NCBI RefSeq assembly: GCF_027409185.1
Contig: NC_084472.1
Location: 45,619,427-45,683,426 of the forward strand
From: Cynocephalus volans
Taxonomy: Eukaryota; Chordata; Mammalia; Dermoptera; Cynocephalidae
Length of the DNA: 64,000 nt
Direction of reading: 5' to 3'
Made by a program: the position numbers and the translations under genes. Positions 1 through 12,466 of this stretch are shown here, piece after piece. The notes below the pieces were generated by a model. It searched no databases. It had not been told where the DNA came from and saw only the letters and a list, made by a program, of their open reading frames with translations. How positions within the stretch are numbered: position 1 is the first letter of the stretch; the number at the start of each line of letters is the position of its first letter.

Positions 1-1186
1 TGCCTGAGTTTTATGATGGCAAAAGTTCCTGGGAAAAATCATTAACTTCTCAGGATGGGCCTCTTCGTTCCTCCCCAAACTTTAGCAAAGGAGGGAAAAG
101 CTGCAGGGTCTGTGTCACTACTAGACTTGTTCAAAGAAGGGCAATAATTTACAAGCAGTGAATAAGTTTTAAGAGGAGCAGGACGAGGCACTAGCTCAGA
201 GCTCAGATGTACAACGTGGATCATTCTCACGGCAAATTAGCAAGATATTAGCAGTGCTCATCCAGCCGGAGTGCACACGTGAACACTTCCTCCTTGTGTC
301 AGAATTAAGGTTCCCATAATTGGAGGATGCTTCTGAAGTGCTTTGACAAATCCCCTGATAAGCACCTAACGTTACAACAGGGATTGACTTGGGTCCCGGG
401 TGTACTTCTGTAAGGCTCTCTCCTCAGGTGCTGAAGGAGGGGGCCTTGTCTGAGATGGCCAGAGCTGACTCACCTGAGTGGGGAAGGAGAGCTTATTTTC
501 CAAACACCTGTCAGCCAACTGGCAGTGAGCAGGGCACATCTGTCAATGTGAAGACCGTTGATCAAATGGACAGGTGGGGGAGTGTGTCCAGGAGTCCCAC
601 ACCTGTTTCTCTGGTCAGTGCCCATTAGACATAAAACACGGTAGGAAGTAAGATGCTTTTCACTGTAGGGTTTTAAAAGGGAGATGGAGTCAGGGAGAAT
701 AGACCAAGGCCCTGGAGTGAAAGGATGCTTAGTCTTAGAATGAGAAATATCTAATGTCACACTCCTTGAGTTTCATCTACATCTTTTCTGTTTGTTACAT
801 TTAGCCTTTTTGAAGACACGAATCTTTCTGGGGACTATCTGGCCTAAGGAAAGCCAAGAGCAGGAGTCTTACATACATTTGGGACAGAGTTTTAAGCAGG
901 ACCAAGGTGCCCACAGGGCTGGGTATGGTGATGGTGGAAGAGCGAAAGCAGGATGGGATCACCTGCCCTTCTTCCTACACCTGGAGACTCTAGCCTTTCT
1001 TCTCCTCTGATCTGGGTGGGTTTTCTCTGTTGCGGAGTGGGCTGGGGGGGAGCGCAAGTGCAGGGCAGTGCTAGAAAGGACCCTTCATGTTAGGGCCTCT
1101 TTTATGCACAAATGATGTTCCAGACCCACCATTAATGGGACAGATACTTCATGGAAGGCAGTAGAGATTAAGATTTGGAATAATGT

Positions 1187-1290
1187 GGGGATAGCTGGTC
1201 AGCTCAGCTGGTTAGAGCACAGTGTTAGAACACCAAGGTCAAAGGTTCGGATCCCCAAACCAGTCAGTCAGCAAAAAAAAAAAAAAAAAT
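1187..1290 (+). mobile_element. tRNA-Ile-derived SINE, monomer
   Basis: It has a tRNA-like body with an A-box-like stretch (gctcagctggttagagc), a B-box-like stretch (aggttcggatcc), a short linker ending in cagtcagtcagc, and a run of A. Nearly matching sequence on both sides (about 12 bp ending in taatgtg) looks like a target duplication. It sits inside an older repeat that continues at about 1293. Confidence 0.85.
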
Positions 1291-1345
1291 TAGAGTAATG
1301 TGTATGGCATAATCCCATTTCTTTTTAAACTACATATTGGGCATA

Positions 1346-1525
1346 AGTCAGAAGCCAGGCTCTCGAGCCAGGCAGCTTTGGGCAAGTCATGTAAGCCTGT
1401 GGTCCGTTGCTTGTAAACGGGATGATAGCAGTGCTACATGAAGTGTTATTGTTAACAGAGCTAATACACAGAGCTTAGAAATGACTCGGCACAAAAGCTC
1501 TCAGTAACAGCTATCATGACCAGTG
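1346..1525 (+). repeat. MIR-like SINE fragment
   Basis: The order of a 'gggcaagtcatgtaagcc' element, a run resembling 'cttgtaaacgggatgat', and a following 'aatacacagagcttagaa' is typical of the core and 3' part of ancient MIR elements. Divergence is high. Confidence 0.55.
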
Positions 1526-1879
1526 TTTTCCAACTGTAGAGCTCAACAATATGCAAGCTCAGAACAAAGGGGAAAAGGTACCTTATTTAAAAAATATGTA
1601 TATATTATCCTGAATATTGTGGTTTCCATACTTTCTTATCTCTAAAAATATAGAGTAATCATTTAAAGAGCAAAAACATTTATGAATAATGCTAGATAAC
1701 ATAAACAGGAAATACAAGGAAAACGACACATGAATACCAAGCATATGAGCATATGAAAAGATACTCAACCCTCCAATGAAAGTTAGCTTTAAGACATGAA
1801 ACTTTTAGTATGAGTAAGATTTAAAAAGAGGAACAATGACCAGATCTTAGAGGGGTACAGAAAATATTTCCAAAGGCTA

Positions 1880-2200
1880 CTGGCCAAATCAGTGAAGACT
1901 GTGAATGTGCCTTCCAGCAACTCCACCTTTAAGAATTTATCCTGAGGAAATAACTAAATGAGATTACAAGAATGCTGCAACACTTTTTATGTTATCAAAA
2001 AATTGGAACCAACCTAAATGTCCGTCAAAATGGGAATGGTTAAAAACATTATAGTACATCCATATGCTACCATATTATGCAGCCATTAAAAATGATAAAA
2101 TTACTTTTATATATTACAGGAAAAAACAACTAGATTAAGATTTAGAGGAATGTGTATAATCCCATTTATTTTTTCAATACATATTGTGCATAAGTCTAAA
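1880..2200 (+). mobile_element. Old L1 3'-end fragment
   Basis: The text resembles the end of L1 ORF2 and the 3' region: 'aatttatcctgaggaaata', then 'ggaaccaacctaaatgtccg', then 'tatgctaccatattatgcag'. The tail segment (2125-2200) is similar to 1166-1186 plus 1293-1345, which suggests two copies of the same old 3' UTR, one of them split by the SINE at 1187. Confidence 0.55.
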
Positions 2201-2203
2201 GCA

Positions 2204-2485
2204 GCATTGCCCAACAGAAATAAAACACAAACCACAAATGTGAGCCACATACAGAACTTTAAATTTTCTAATAACTACATTAAAAAATAGGTAAATTGAT
2301 TAAACCCAATGTATACAAAATATTATTTCGACATATAAAAAGTATGAATGAGATATTTTGTATTCATTTTTCTTAGTAATTCTTGGAAATCCAGTGTGTA
2401 TTTTACACTTGCAGCTCATCCCAATTTGGGGCAGCCTCATTTCAAATGCTCAGTAGCCACATGTGGTTACCCTATTGGACAATGC
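2204..2485. mobile_element. Short non-autonomous DNA-transposon-like repeat
   Basis: The ends form an imperfect inverted repeat: gcattgcccaacaga on the left, and gcattgtccaatagg when the right end is read on the minus strand. Size (about 280 bp) and AT-rich interior fit an ancient non-autonomous DNA transposon. I do not assign a family name. Confidence 0.5.
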
Positions 2486-2884
2486 AGGTCCAGAGAATAC
2501 GCATAAGTGTTTAATAGTAGCTCTTTCTGAGAATGGAATTAGATCCTTTGTCCTTCCTGCACTGTATGAACTGTTTCAATAATCATTTGTAGTCACAGAG
2601 AATAAAAAGAAGCGTTGTGAAAAATGCTTTTTAATTTTTCTTTAAAGCTATAATAGGAGACCAGAAAGTACTGCTTACATTTAATGCTGCTTTCAAACTG
2701 CTTTTGCTCCTTTCTAAGGGGTGGGTGGGAGAATAGGAGCCTTTTCTCCCCATGCCTTGGTTATCGACTGCTCTGGTAGTAATATGTTTGTAGCAATCCT
2801 TCACTTCCTCTCTCACCAAGTCCCCTATTGAGCAATAACCCTGGAGAAGAGCAGCGGAGGTAAGGAGAAAAGGCCATAACCCTA

Positions 2885-3230
2885 ACCACCGCCCAGCACT
2901 GCAAGTGGAAGGGGAAACAAGCTGGTGAATGGTTGCCAAGCACATACAGCATTCTGGGCACTACATCTGGATTAATTAGATCTCGTAATCCTCTAACAAC
3001 CTTCCCATGATACAGGTACCACCCCAATTTTTGGGGTAAAGAAATTAAGGCTCAGGGGCTGCCTGGTTAGTTCAATTGGTTAGAGCACAGTGTTACAACA
3101 CCAAGGTCAAGGGTTCGGATTCCTGTACCAGCCAGCTGCCAAAAAAAAAGAAATCAAGGTTCAAAAAGTAGTTGCCTCAAGGTGTCAGCTGAATGCACTT
3201 AACCACAATATCCAGTGCAGTCCACATCAG
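2885..3230 (+). repeat. MIR-like fragment split by a SINE
   Basis: The pieces on both sides of 3055-3150 read as one MIR-like element ('ctacatctggattaattagatc ... aggtaccaccccaatttttgg', then 'agttgcctcaaggtgtcagctga'). The SINE interrupts it. Confidence 0.4.
3055..3150 (+). mobile_element. tRNA-Ile-derived SINE, monomer
   Basis: Same layout as the copy at 1187: A box (ttagttcaattggttagagc), anticodon-arm remnant, B box (gggttcggattcc), linker ccagccagctgcc and oligo-A. The flanks aagaaattaaggctca and aagaaatcaaggttca look like a diverged target duplication. Confidence 0.85.
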
Positions 3231-4134
3231 GATCTTAGCCACAGGCCTATCCATACCAAGGTCATGACCTTACCCTTATTAATAGCATGCTAGAAGACAA
3301 GTGCATTTCCTCATTAAAGAAATGCAAATCCCTGGCATCTTTTATTTGCAAGAAGCCCAAATATCAACATTTCTCTTCTAAGCTCCTTCTTGTATCTCCA
3401 AATGTAAATAAAATATTTCTACTTAGATAAACCAGTATCACCCCAAACTCAACATGTCGAAATCAAGAATTATCCCTGAACCAACCTGACTTCTTTATTC
3501 CTGTCCACACTCAATTTGGAAACTTTAAGGTCATATTTGACTCTTCTTCCCCTGCCCCTCATAATCACTTATTGAATTCTAGTCTCAGTTATCTGTAAGT
3601 AACTGTAGAAAGTAGTAACAAGCACACCTCGCACCCAGGTCCTAGTTTCTAAATTGCATTCTTCAATAAGAGTAATCTGACCACTTTACCCAACAGATCA
3701 AAGTGACCCCATCAGTAATAAGACACACCAATATCATAATCTCAAGATGACACAGTGAGAAAGGCACAGCATTTCTGATGTGCTCTTGCCAAAAATTCAC
3801 AACCTCCCTATCTAAGTGTGAGAAAACAGGAAAACCCAAATTGAGAGTCATTCTACAAAATAAGTGACCAATACTCTTAAAGGGCCAAGATCATGAATGA
3901 CAAGAAAAAAACAGCAACTGTCACCAACTGGAGGAGACTACTGAGCTATAATGCTAAAGGTGATGTGGAATCCTAAATGGGATGCTGGCCGAGAAAGAGA
4001 ACATTAGTGGAAAATGTGGTGACGTTCCATTATATGAAGTGTTAACATTAGGAAAATCTGGGAAATACACATGGGAACTGTGCTATTTCTCCAACATTTA
4101 TATAAGTCTAAAATTATTTCAAAATAAAAACATA

Positions 4135-5045
4135 CAAATGACTAAAAGGTATGTAAAAAAATGCCCAATATCATTAATTACCAGGGAAGTGGAATTAAAG
4201 CCACAGTGAGTTATCATTCCAGTTACAATGGCTATTATCAAAGAAAAAATAACAAATGCTGGCGAGGATGCAGGGGGAAAAGGGAACTGTCATACATTGT
4301 TGGTGGGACTGCACATTAATACAGCCATTATGAAAAACAGTATGAAGATTCCTCAAAAACCTAAAAACCGAACTACCTTACAACCCAGCAGTCTCACTAC
4401 TGGGTATATACCTAAAGGATATGAAATAAGTATATCGAAGATACACCTGCACTCCCATGTTCATCACAGCACTATTTACAATAGTCAAGAGATGGAATCA
4501 ACCTAAATATCCACCAAGAGATAAATGGATAAGAAAAAGTGATATATACACAATGGAATACTATTCAGCTATAAAAAATAAAATCCTATCATTTGCAGCA
4601 ACATGCATGGAACTGGAGACCATCATGTTAAGTGAAGTAAGCCAGGCACAGAAAGACAAATACTGCATGATCTCACTCATGTGTGGAATCCAAAAAAAAA
4701 AAGGTTCTCACAGAAGCAAAGAGTAGAACAATGGTCACCAGAGGCCGGGAAAGGAAAGGTGGAAAGAAGGAACAGAAGAAATTGGTCAACGGATCCAAAG
4801 TTACAGGTAGATAGGAAGAATAAGTCCTGGTGTTCTAGGGTGACTATAGCTAACAGTATTGATTTGCATACTCCTAAATAGCTAAAAAAAAAAAAAGATC
4901 TTGAACATAACCACCACAAATAAATGATAAATGTTTGTGTGATGGATAGCAATCTGCCCTGAGTGGATCATCATACACTATTTGTATGTACTGAAACAAC
5001 ACACTGTAAATATGTAAAATTAAAAATAAGAATAAAGAGAAAAAA
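4135..5045 (+). mobile_element. 5'-truncated L1: end of ORF2 and 3' UTR
   Basis: The region shows the well-known end of L1 ORF2: an 'aatgctggcgaggatgcag' stretch, 'actactgggtatatacc', 'tggaatactattcagc' and 'atctcactcatgtgtgga', followed by a 3' UTR and an A-rich end near 5045. Frame-broken pieces of ORF2 protein can be read at 4228-4506 and 4457-4726, so it is non-coding now. It lies in the antisense direction to MYO5B. Confidence 0.8.
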
Positions 5046-8000
5046 CAGTACTGTCATTACTATTCCAAAATATGCCTAGCTCATCCCTGTCCCCATATTT
5101 AAATTCATTCTCCCTCCTGTCTCCTACTGATAGTAGCCTTCTTCCCAGTCTCTGAGTGTATTCAAATCCTATTCATTCTTAAAGGCCCAGTCATGTCCCA
5201 CTGCCCCTAAAGGAAGCCTTTCCCCAGCTACTGCAGCCCACCAGACCCATGCTTCTACTGAGTGCCCATAACTCTGAGTGCCCGCACTCCTCTCATGATA
5301 CATGGGTAATCTCGTATAGTTAGATAACTTTGTGTATTTAGGTTTTACCACTAAACACATAGGAGGCTCCCAAAAATCTATGATACGGCCTCTGTTCTCC
5401 AGGATCCCAGCCTAATTGGGGAGATGAGACATCACATAAAAACTACCAACAAGGGAGGGCAAGAGCCTGCTCAAAGAGTGTAGCTTAAGGGACTCAGAGA
5501 ATATGCTGTGTGAACTACACAACAACCTGCAAGCCAAATGTGGGATTCTGATGACCACTGGCAGGGCCAAGAAGGGTATACTGGGTTTATAGGTCCACCT
5601 GAGAAAGGGGAGAAGAGAGGAAAGAAAGTTGGAGCTAGGGTGAGACAGAGAAAGCAACACGCTGGGCAGAGTGTGAGGCTTGGAAGGCAGGCGAGAGTGT
5701 GACACAAAACCTCCACGCTGTTCTCCAGCTTCACCTGGGACCCTGCGGAGGCCAAAGCCCTTGAGCTTCTCAACACCCACTCAGCCAAGCCACCATGAGT
5801 TACAGGTTAATTTGGGTTCCTAGAATCAGATCCTTGCCCTGCTCAAGAGATCTGTTAAGCAGTGTTCCCAGGAAGACTGGTAGGGATGTGGGGAAGTAGG
5901 ACAGGGAAGGTAAGGAAGCCAAGCAAGGGTGTGATGTAAAGAAAAGTTCCAAGCAGAGTAATCTTGGCTTAACCCTGAAAGGAACTCTGGAGACAGTGCT
6001 GGATGCACTTTAGAGCTGTCCCTTTCCTATGGTGGGGGGATAGGAAGCTAAAGTTGTTATACTCCCACTGGAGGGATGTAAATTCCCAGGCTCCCTGTGT
6101 ACACAGGCAAAGACAGCTTCAGGAAGCATAAACAAAGAGACACAGGTGCCAGCTACTGGGAGCAAGTGAGCACCAAGGCAGTGTGCGGGAAAAGAGTAAA
6201 GGGGAGACATGAGCACTAACAGCATTTGCTACCATAGATCATCAAGTCCTCACATCTTTAACACTGTCTCCACTTTTTACAAAGATAAACACTCGGGAGC
6301 CAATAGTAAAAGACTGAATCATCAGTCCCTCCAGTGGTGGTAGGTGGGTACAGAAGAAACAGGTGGCTATTGCTGCCTTACAAACTGATGCTTGGGAAAA
6401 ACCTGCATTACCTGATGCAGAGGTAAGAGACAGGACACCTGCCCAAAAGCATAGAAGTTCTATTTCTCAAATGATTGATCCCAAATTGGCACCCATAGTA
6501 AAGGTTTCTGGGCTCAAAGCCACCCTACACAAGTGTGCCCACCAGTAAAGTAAACTTCTAGCAGCACTCAAAAATCCCCTGCTCAGACACTACCTAAGCC
6601 AAGCAGGGAAAAGGATTATTTGAAGGCACTGGTTTCAGTCTGATGATTTCCCAGTCACTCTACTGGCTAGAATCAAAGCAACATACTGAAATTCTCATCA
6701 CTTGAAAGAGCAGTGCAGTATTTAAATCTCTCATCCAGAACAACCCTTCTACAGAGAAAGGTTGTATTATTCAGCCTGATGGAGAGAGGTTACATATTTT
6801 ATAAAGTTGGACTACTTTCTGCAATCATCATAATCAGATGATCTTCACCATGCCTATACGTGCTTGGACTTCCTTTTGAGGCCTATACTAATTAAGCAGA
6901 CATTGTCTTTTCCAGTGGGTTGGAAGCCAAGTACTAACACTTGCCATATATACGCCACTTGTGACAACACAGCCCATTGTCAACTCCACCCTTCTGTGAG
7001 AGCAAAGGAGGCTGACTCACCTTGACATCACCCTGAAAGTGTCTGGCACTGATTTCCTTTCTCCATCCAGAAAAACCTCATTAGAAAGAAATTTCTCAAA
7101 GGTAAGGTGTTGGGTGTTCTGAAAACAGGACCGTTTTTGTTAATGAGAAGCGCCCTTTACTAGAGACTAAAATCAACACCCCCCCCCAAAGAAAAAAATC
7201 ACATAGCGTTTGAGCCTCCTGTTGAACAGATAACGAGCAAGAAAACAGTAAATCGGAGGGAGGGGAAAAGTCTTTTCTTGGATATCAAGGAACACACTAA
7301 TATACTAAGGTTTTACCTGAAACTAATACTTTCAGGCTATTATATACACTTAAATGTTTATTATTACAATAGTATCTTCCAACTATGTCACTAGAGCAAC
7401 AGATATGATTTAAAAAAAAAAGAAAAGACTTTAAAATTTCCATTCCCAAGTACTTATAAATGCTGTTGGCATAACATAATTATTTCCATCCTGCATAATA
7501 CATTGATGCATCTGGATCCAGTGTTCATCACATTAGGAAAGCCTGCTAGCAGGTTAAAAATAAAAGGGAACACTGGCTATTTTGATACAATAATACACTA
7601 AAATGAACAATTCACCTCCCTAGGAAAAAAAGTGAATATGAGAAGCAGGCACGATTTCTCTGTATAATTTATGATTCATATGCACGCTGAGAACCCAGCC
7701 TGGCAAGAGGCATGATAATGGTTAGGAAACAACTGTTTCTCATAGTAAAGCATAAGTGTGCTTAACTCTGCCAAAGGAATAACAACTGCTCAGAACACAA
7801 ACCTGGAAGCTTTGTGTTGGTCACAGAAAATCCCCTTGATTTCAGAGTCAAAAACCTAAAACTGAGTAAGAACTAGAACCCCATTAGCAGAATGAGATGT
7901 AGCCCTCCAGCCCTAGGAAGAAACTCATATTCGTTTTGGATTAATTACACCCAACCCTCACACCAGTGAAGCTACTTTAATTTCTTGTGTGTACTTTCAA

Positions 8001-8640
8001 GACCTTTTCCTGGTGATACTAGTTTTGTCCATATCTCCGTAACTCAGTAAACAGTACACCAAAACCCCCTGAGTTCAGACTCCTATTAATTCATCATTCC
8101 TAATAAGAAGCAACATACTCACTTCTAACTAAAAAACAATTTGATTATTTTCCCCTGAAAATACTGTCTTCAAAAGTAATCCAGTATTAATTCCTGCTTT
8201 TCAAAATTAGGACTCCGAAAATTAAGGGTTTATTCGATTGTCCATTAACTTCATATAATACAGCACTTAAATTTGTCTGATAATGGACTTCTCACACGTT
8301 GCAGGTATATTCAGTTGAGTCACTTAGGAGTACAAGTTGTATCTCCAGGCACTCATACACTTTAATGTAACAAAGCTTTAGCTCTCTGAACACTCCAGTT
8401 CAGATTTTCTTCTCCTGCATCACTGCCTTCCAGCCACCAGTCCCAGTTCCTAATAACCCGCTTCAGGAAAAGAACTGAAAGCTGGACCTTTCAGGTTTCC
8501 TCTCAAGACCCCTACAGGTAAAAGGGATGGGGTTGCTTTTCCAGAACCAGGACTGCCAGAGAATTCACTCTGGCTCGCATCTTCTCCATTTCTCTACCAG
8601 AGTCTGATGCCCACCCCTGATCTCTGCCCAGGATCTCACG
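5046..8640. other. Intronic DNA with nothing recognised
   Basis: Ordinary AT-rich mammalian sequence. I see short ORFs only, with no domain, splice pair or clear young repeat. A run of C at about 7180 and several oligo-A runs are the only low-complexity points. Confidence 0.5.
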
Positions 8641-10770
8641 GGGATCCCTGGTGGGCGTAGAAACGGTATACGAGGCAGCTGCAGCCCCATCCCCGGCCAC
8701 GTGACAGCCTCCGCGGCCACCTCGTGGCCCTGTCCCCCTCCGGGAGGAAGGAGGGCTTTAAAAACTCTTCATCCGAAGAGGGGTGGTCAGCCCACCAAAT
8801 GGCTCCCGCATGCGCTGGAGAGCAGCGAGCAATCGCCAGGCGAAGGTGCGGAAGTAGCTCTTCCTACGCCGCCCACACCTGCTGGCCCAGGCAGGTGTCC
8901 CGGGAATCGCAGACCCACACGCGCACACCCACACCTCTGCACAAGGCACTGTCAAGCGTGTCCAGCCACCAGAGATGGCGAACAGGAAGACCAGGCATCA
9001 GGATATCCAAAACTTGTTTTTTAAGGGCGCATAGGACACGTGCTTTAAGGCCCCCGCTCCCCTCACCCCCGGCACCAGGCTGAAATCCGAGGGGGCCAGG
9101 GCGGCTGCAGCGCGGCGTGGGCGCTCGGGGAAGTGGTGGCTGGTCCCTAACTCCAACCACAGCAACTGCCGCGGAACTGGGGCGTCTCGGCCCGGGCCGC
9201 ACCTGTTCCTCGTGCTGAGCACCTAGCCCCGCAGTCCACTCTGACCTTGAGGGCATCCTGAGGATCCACAACCCTCCCAAGTTTACCATTACCCCGACTC
9301 CTCCCCGCAAAACCTGAAGCCCACTTGGTACCCACCCAGAGAAGCCGCCTGGAAATGACCATCCCCGGCAAACTGCGAATGCGCTTCCCTGGGATCTCTA
9401 TAGATGCCGTAAGCACCTGTCTTTACTCACTGCTTACACTCCCTCCCTCCAGCCGCCGCGCCTCTCACACCAGGTTGGGTCCCTTTTCCTCTCCACCAAG
9501 TGCAGGAACTCCCGTCCCCCCAACTTCAGGGTACCCCCGGGTTGGTACGCGGGAAGAAATGAAGCCTTAGAGGCGCGCCCTCGGGAGCCAGTGCTGCAGA
9601 GCACCTGGGGCGGGGTCCCCCAGCAAGGAGAGGACGGCGCTCCGGGCGCCACGGCTGGGGGCTGTCCCCGCGCCCCGGGCACGTAGCTGGCGGGGACGCC
9701 CCCGCGGTTAGGGAAATTCAGCTGGAGCGGAGGCCAAGCAAACAAAATGATGAGAGGGTGGCGGGGAGGGGGCGACAGCCGGGGCGCTGCGCGGCCGCCA
9801 GGAGCGGGGCTGCTGGTCAGTGCGGGGCGCTCCCGGAACAGCCAAACTTTCTCCGTCACCCGAAGTTAGGCGCGCGGAGGATGGAGGCGAAGGGGAGGCC
9901 GGTAGGAGCCTCCCGTCACCTCCCGCCTCCAGGAGCCGCAGGAGAAGGCGACCCCGAGCGTCCCGGTGGCCTGGAGCGCGCCGCCCCCGGCCCGCCGCGG
10001 CGCCTCACCTGTGCCGGCCGGGGCCGCGGCGCACGGCCCGCACTCACCTGGCTGTAGATCTTGCTGACCGACATGACCCTGCGTGCCGGGCCGGAGCCCC
10101 GGGCGCCGCGCCTCGCGGGCGGCCCCCGCTGGTGCGCTGGTGCCCTGGCGGCCGGCGGGTCCCGGCTCCTCGCTGCCCCGGCGGCTCTCAGTGCACGGCC
10201 GGCCCGCCTGGCGCCATCTTCCCGGGCTGGCCCAGAGTTTCTCTCTTTCCCCTTTTCCCCCGACCTCCCCCACCGGCTTCCTGGAGGCGCCGCGGCCGGC
10301 TCGCTCCCGGCCGGCGCGACCTTTACTCCCGCGGCGGCGGCGGCGTAGCAGCGGCCGGGCAGGAGCCGCGAGCGCGCGGGGGAGGAGGCCGCGGGCGCCG
10401 CTCCCCACTCAGGTATGGGGAGGAGGTGCGGGCGCCGGAGAGCCAGCGAGCGAGCTGCGAGGGAGGGGACACCGCGCGCGTCAGGGGCCGGCCCCGGCGC
10501 CGCCGCCGCCTTTGAGCCCGGCGGGTGCCGGGCTGGACGCACCCCCGCCGCCACGGGGTCCTCTCGGCCGGGGGCGGGGCCGGCGAGAGCGGCGCTAGGG
10601 GAGTGGCGCGGGCCGCCCCCTGCTGGACGCCCGGCGCTCGCGGGCGCAGGTGCACGTCGGGTGTCGACACCTGCCGCGCCGCGCTCCCCTTCCACCTGGG
10701 ATGTGCCCCGCCTAGGCTGGGCAAGGATGTGGCCGAGACGAGATATAAGCGGAGGGGAAGTCACCAGAGA
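8640..10770. promoter_or_regulatory. MYO5B: CpG island with the MYO5B promoter and 5' UTR
   Basis: CpG dinucleotides are dense over about 2.1 kb, highest at 9560-10720, and nearly absent outside. Two GC boxes (ggggcgggg) are at 9607-9615 and 10571-10579. The coding start at 10072-10074 on the minus strand places the 5' UTR at about 10075-10400 and the promoter further right. No TATA box is visible in a suitable place, which fits a CpG-island promoter with dispersed start sites. Long open frames on both strands here (for example 9820-10515 plus, 9916-10809 minus) come from the GC richness and are not genes. The exact transcription start cannot be set from sequence alone. Confidence 0.75.
10048..10074 (-). 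CDS. MYO5B: First coding exon of myosin-5b (likely)
   Basis: On the minus strand an ATG at 10072-10074 opens nine codons, M-S-V-S-K-I-Y-S-Q, ending exactly at a CAG|GTGAGT splice donor (GT at 10046-10047), phase 0. The ATG has G at -3, an acceptable Kozak context, and lies inside a CpG island. Class V myosins begin with a short exon of this kind, leading into the motor domain; as I recall, human myosin-5b starts M-S-V-x-x-x-Y-S-Q. Myosin-5b is an actin motor that carries Rab11 recycling endosomes in polarised epithelia. Only nine residues are available, so the name also rests on CFAP53-like exons lying upstream in the same orientation, as in human. Residues 4-6 (S-K-I) differ from the human ones I remember. 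Confidence 0.62.
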
Positions 10771-11720
10771 GGAAAATAAAGGAGAGTGACCATGGCTGGA
10801 AAGCCCCATACATTTTTCTCTCGGTTTTACGTGGTTGTATTGAACGATTTCCTTATTAAGTCAGTTATGTCACAGATCGTTATTAAGATGATTTGGTTAC
10901 ACACCGAAGATGACCTCCGCCAAACTGAACTCCCTGCGCTGCAATCCTGACGAGGAAGGTGAGAGTCGAAACTCGTCTCCACTATGACTATGTGCCAGTT
11001 TCACCCACAGCTTCCAGCTAGGCTCCGGGCCACTCCCCTAAGAGGAAGTTTCACATTTTCTCCATTCTCTCCCACATGCACACTCTCAGTCCCCCTGCCT
11101 ATCTCATTTATATGTGTCCCCTCTGCTCGTGACACTTGGCTGCCTACACCAGCTTCAGTTCCTCTCCTGTTTCCAGCAAAAAGCAGAAGTTTCGACCAGA
11201 AAGGAAAATAATTGGCAGGAGTCAGTGGAGGTAAAGTAGGGGTTGTAGAAGACACAGGCTTGGGCTTCTGTAGCTGGCATTTGTCTCTGATTCAGGCGTG
11301 GCCCCTGAGAGAGGTTCTCAGAGGGTGCATTTATACCAGCCTGGGCACTTGTTCTAGAGCTCCACCCCCGGAAGGTGATTCTCAAATGCATCTCATTTAA
11401 GACTTTCCCACCTGGAATGCAAGAGCCTCATTGTAATTCACCTGTGCAGTCCTTCCCATGGGTGTCTCCACAATGGGAATCCTCTGGGGATCTCTAAGTG
11501 TCCAAGAAAGAGGCCCCACCTCCAGGAATACTGATTTACTGGTGAAGATGGGGCCTGGGTATCTGAATTAAAGCACCTCAGAAATTCTAAAGGACGGTAC
11601 TTCCAGGGTTGACAAACGCAGTGACCAAGGCTTGAGTACTCTCCTTGGATCTGAAATGGAACTCTTCATGTCATTGGCAAGGGCAGAAAGCAAATGGCTC
11701 AAACATTTTTCTCTCCCTCA
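10771..11720. other. Upstream flank of the CpG island, nothing recognised
   Basis: CpG density falls sharply after about 10770. No exon, repeat family or paired splice signal stands out. Such flanks often carry enhancers, but nothing in the bases shows one. Confidence 0.4.
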
Positions 11721-11739
11721 AAAATCTTTCTGCATAGTT

Positions 11740-11910
11740 TCCTTCCCTGGATTCCAGTAGTTTTAAAAGTGTGCACACCCCCACCCCCATGCCCATCATC
11801 AGAATCATCTGGGAACTTGTCAGAAATACAAATTATTGGGCTTCACTGAAGACCTACAAAGTTAGAAACTCTGGGGGTGGGTCAGCACTCAGTGGCTTCA
11901 CTGCCTTTCC
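11740..11910 (+). repeat. MER5-like DNA transposon fragment
   Basis: Features of the MER5 group: 'atcatcagaatcatctggga', 'acttgtcagaaatacaaatt', and 'aaactctgggggtgggtcag'. The order and spacing fit a diverged copy. Confidence 0.5.
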
Positions 11911-12123
11911 AGGTGATTCTCTCCTCTCACAATGAGAAAGCCTCCTTACCTGGATCCCTGCCTTTACTCCACCACTGGGCTTCAGTGGGCTCATCTCTCT
12001 ACCAGCAACTCCTTCTCTCTGCACTGGCTCCTGGCTTTTTCTCTGTTCTTTCCTGCTGAACTTTTTGCAGTGGTGCCTTCACTTACTCAGCTGCCTCCAC
12101 TTATTCACACGCTGTCCCTCTAT

Positions 12124-12295
12124 AATTCACTGCTTCTCAACATTTTCTGTGCATGGGGATCTCTTTTGCAAATGCAGATGCCTGGCTCCCATTCCCAGAA
12201 GTTCTGATTTAACTTGTGTGGGTGCTGCTTAGGTAAAAGGATTTTGAAGAGCCCCCATGTGGTTCCAGTGGCAGCCAACATTAAGAGTTGCTGCT
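12124..12295 (+). repeat. MER5-like DNA transposon fragment
   Basis: Opens 'cactgcttctcaacattttc' and closes 'gccaacattaagagttgctg', which are the imperfect inverted ends expected for this group, with 'tttgcaaatgcagatgcctgg' between. Confidence 0.55.
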
Positions 12296-12466
12296 TTAAT
12301 TCCTTCCTATCTGGCTTCCACTCAGCCCCATCCTGTTGAAATTGCCTTCTCCCTGTGAAGTGGAAGGTGGGAATCGATTCTCCCCACTGTGTTAAGCCAC
12401 CCCCTCCTTTGGCATCTATCATTTTTCTCTTCTTGTTTTCATAGTGTTGGGAAAATATAGGAAAAT

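Larger units (their letters stand above)
1..10047 (-). other. MYO5B: Presumed first intron of MYO5B (5' part)
   Basis: This stretch lies downstream, on the minus strand, of a nine-codon first exon with a good splice donor, so it should be intron 1. No second exon was recognised; the next coding exon is probably beyond the left edge. It contains SINEs, L1 pieces, MIR-like pieces and a small DNA-transposon-like repeat, listed separately. The parts at 1-1186, 2490-2880, 3150-3980 and 5046-8640 hold no coding signal or repeat that I could name. The left 8.6 kb is AT-rich and low in CpG; the right end merges into the CpG island. Confidence 0.55.

Noticed and set aside
1187..1260. tRNA genes at the SINE bodies
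   Set aside because: They have Pol III boxes but no proper cloverleaf, carry linkers and A tails, and are flanked by target duplications. They are SINEs.
4228..4726. Short ORFs as genes
   Set aside because: Frame-broken pieces of L1 ORF2.
9820..10809. Long open frames (231 aa plus, 297 aa minus) in the CpG island
   Set aside because: GC-rich DNA has few stop codons; frames overlap on both strands and in several phases, with low-complexity P/R/A/G protein. Only the nine-codon exon has a splice donor and a family match.
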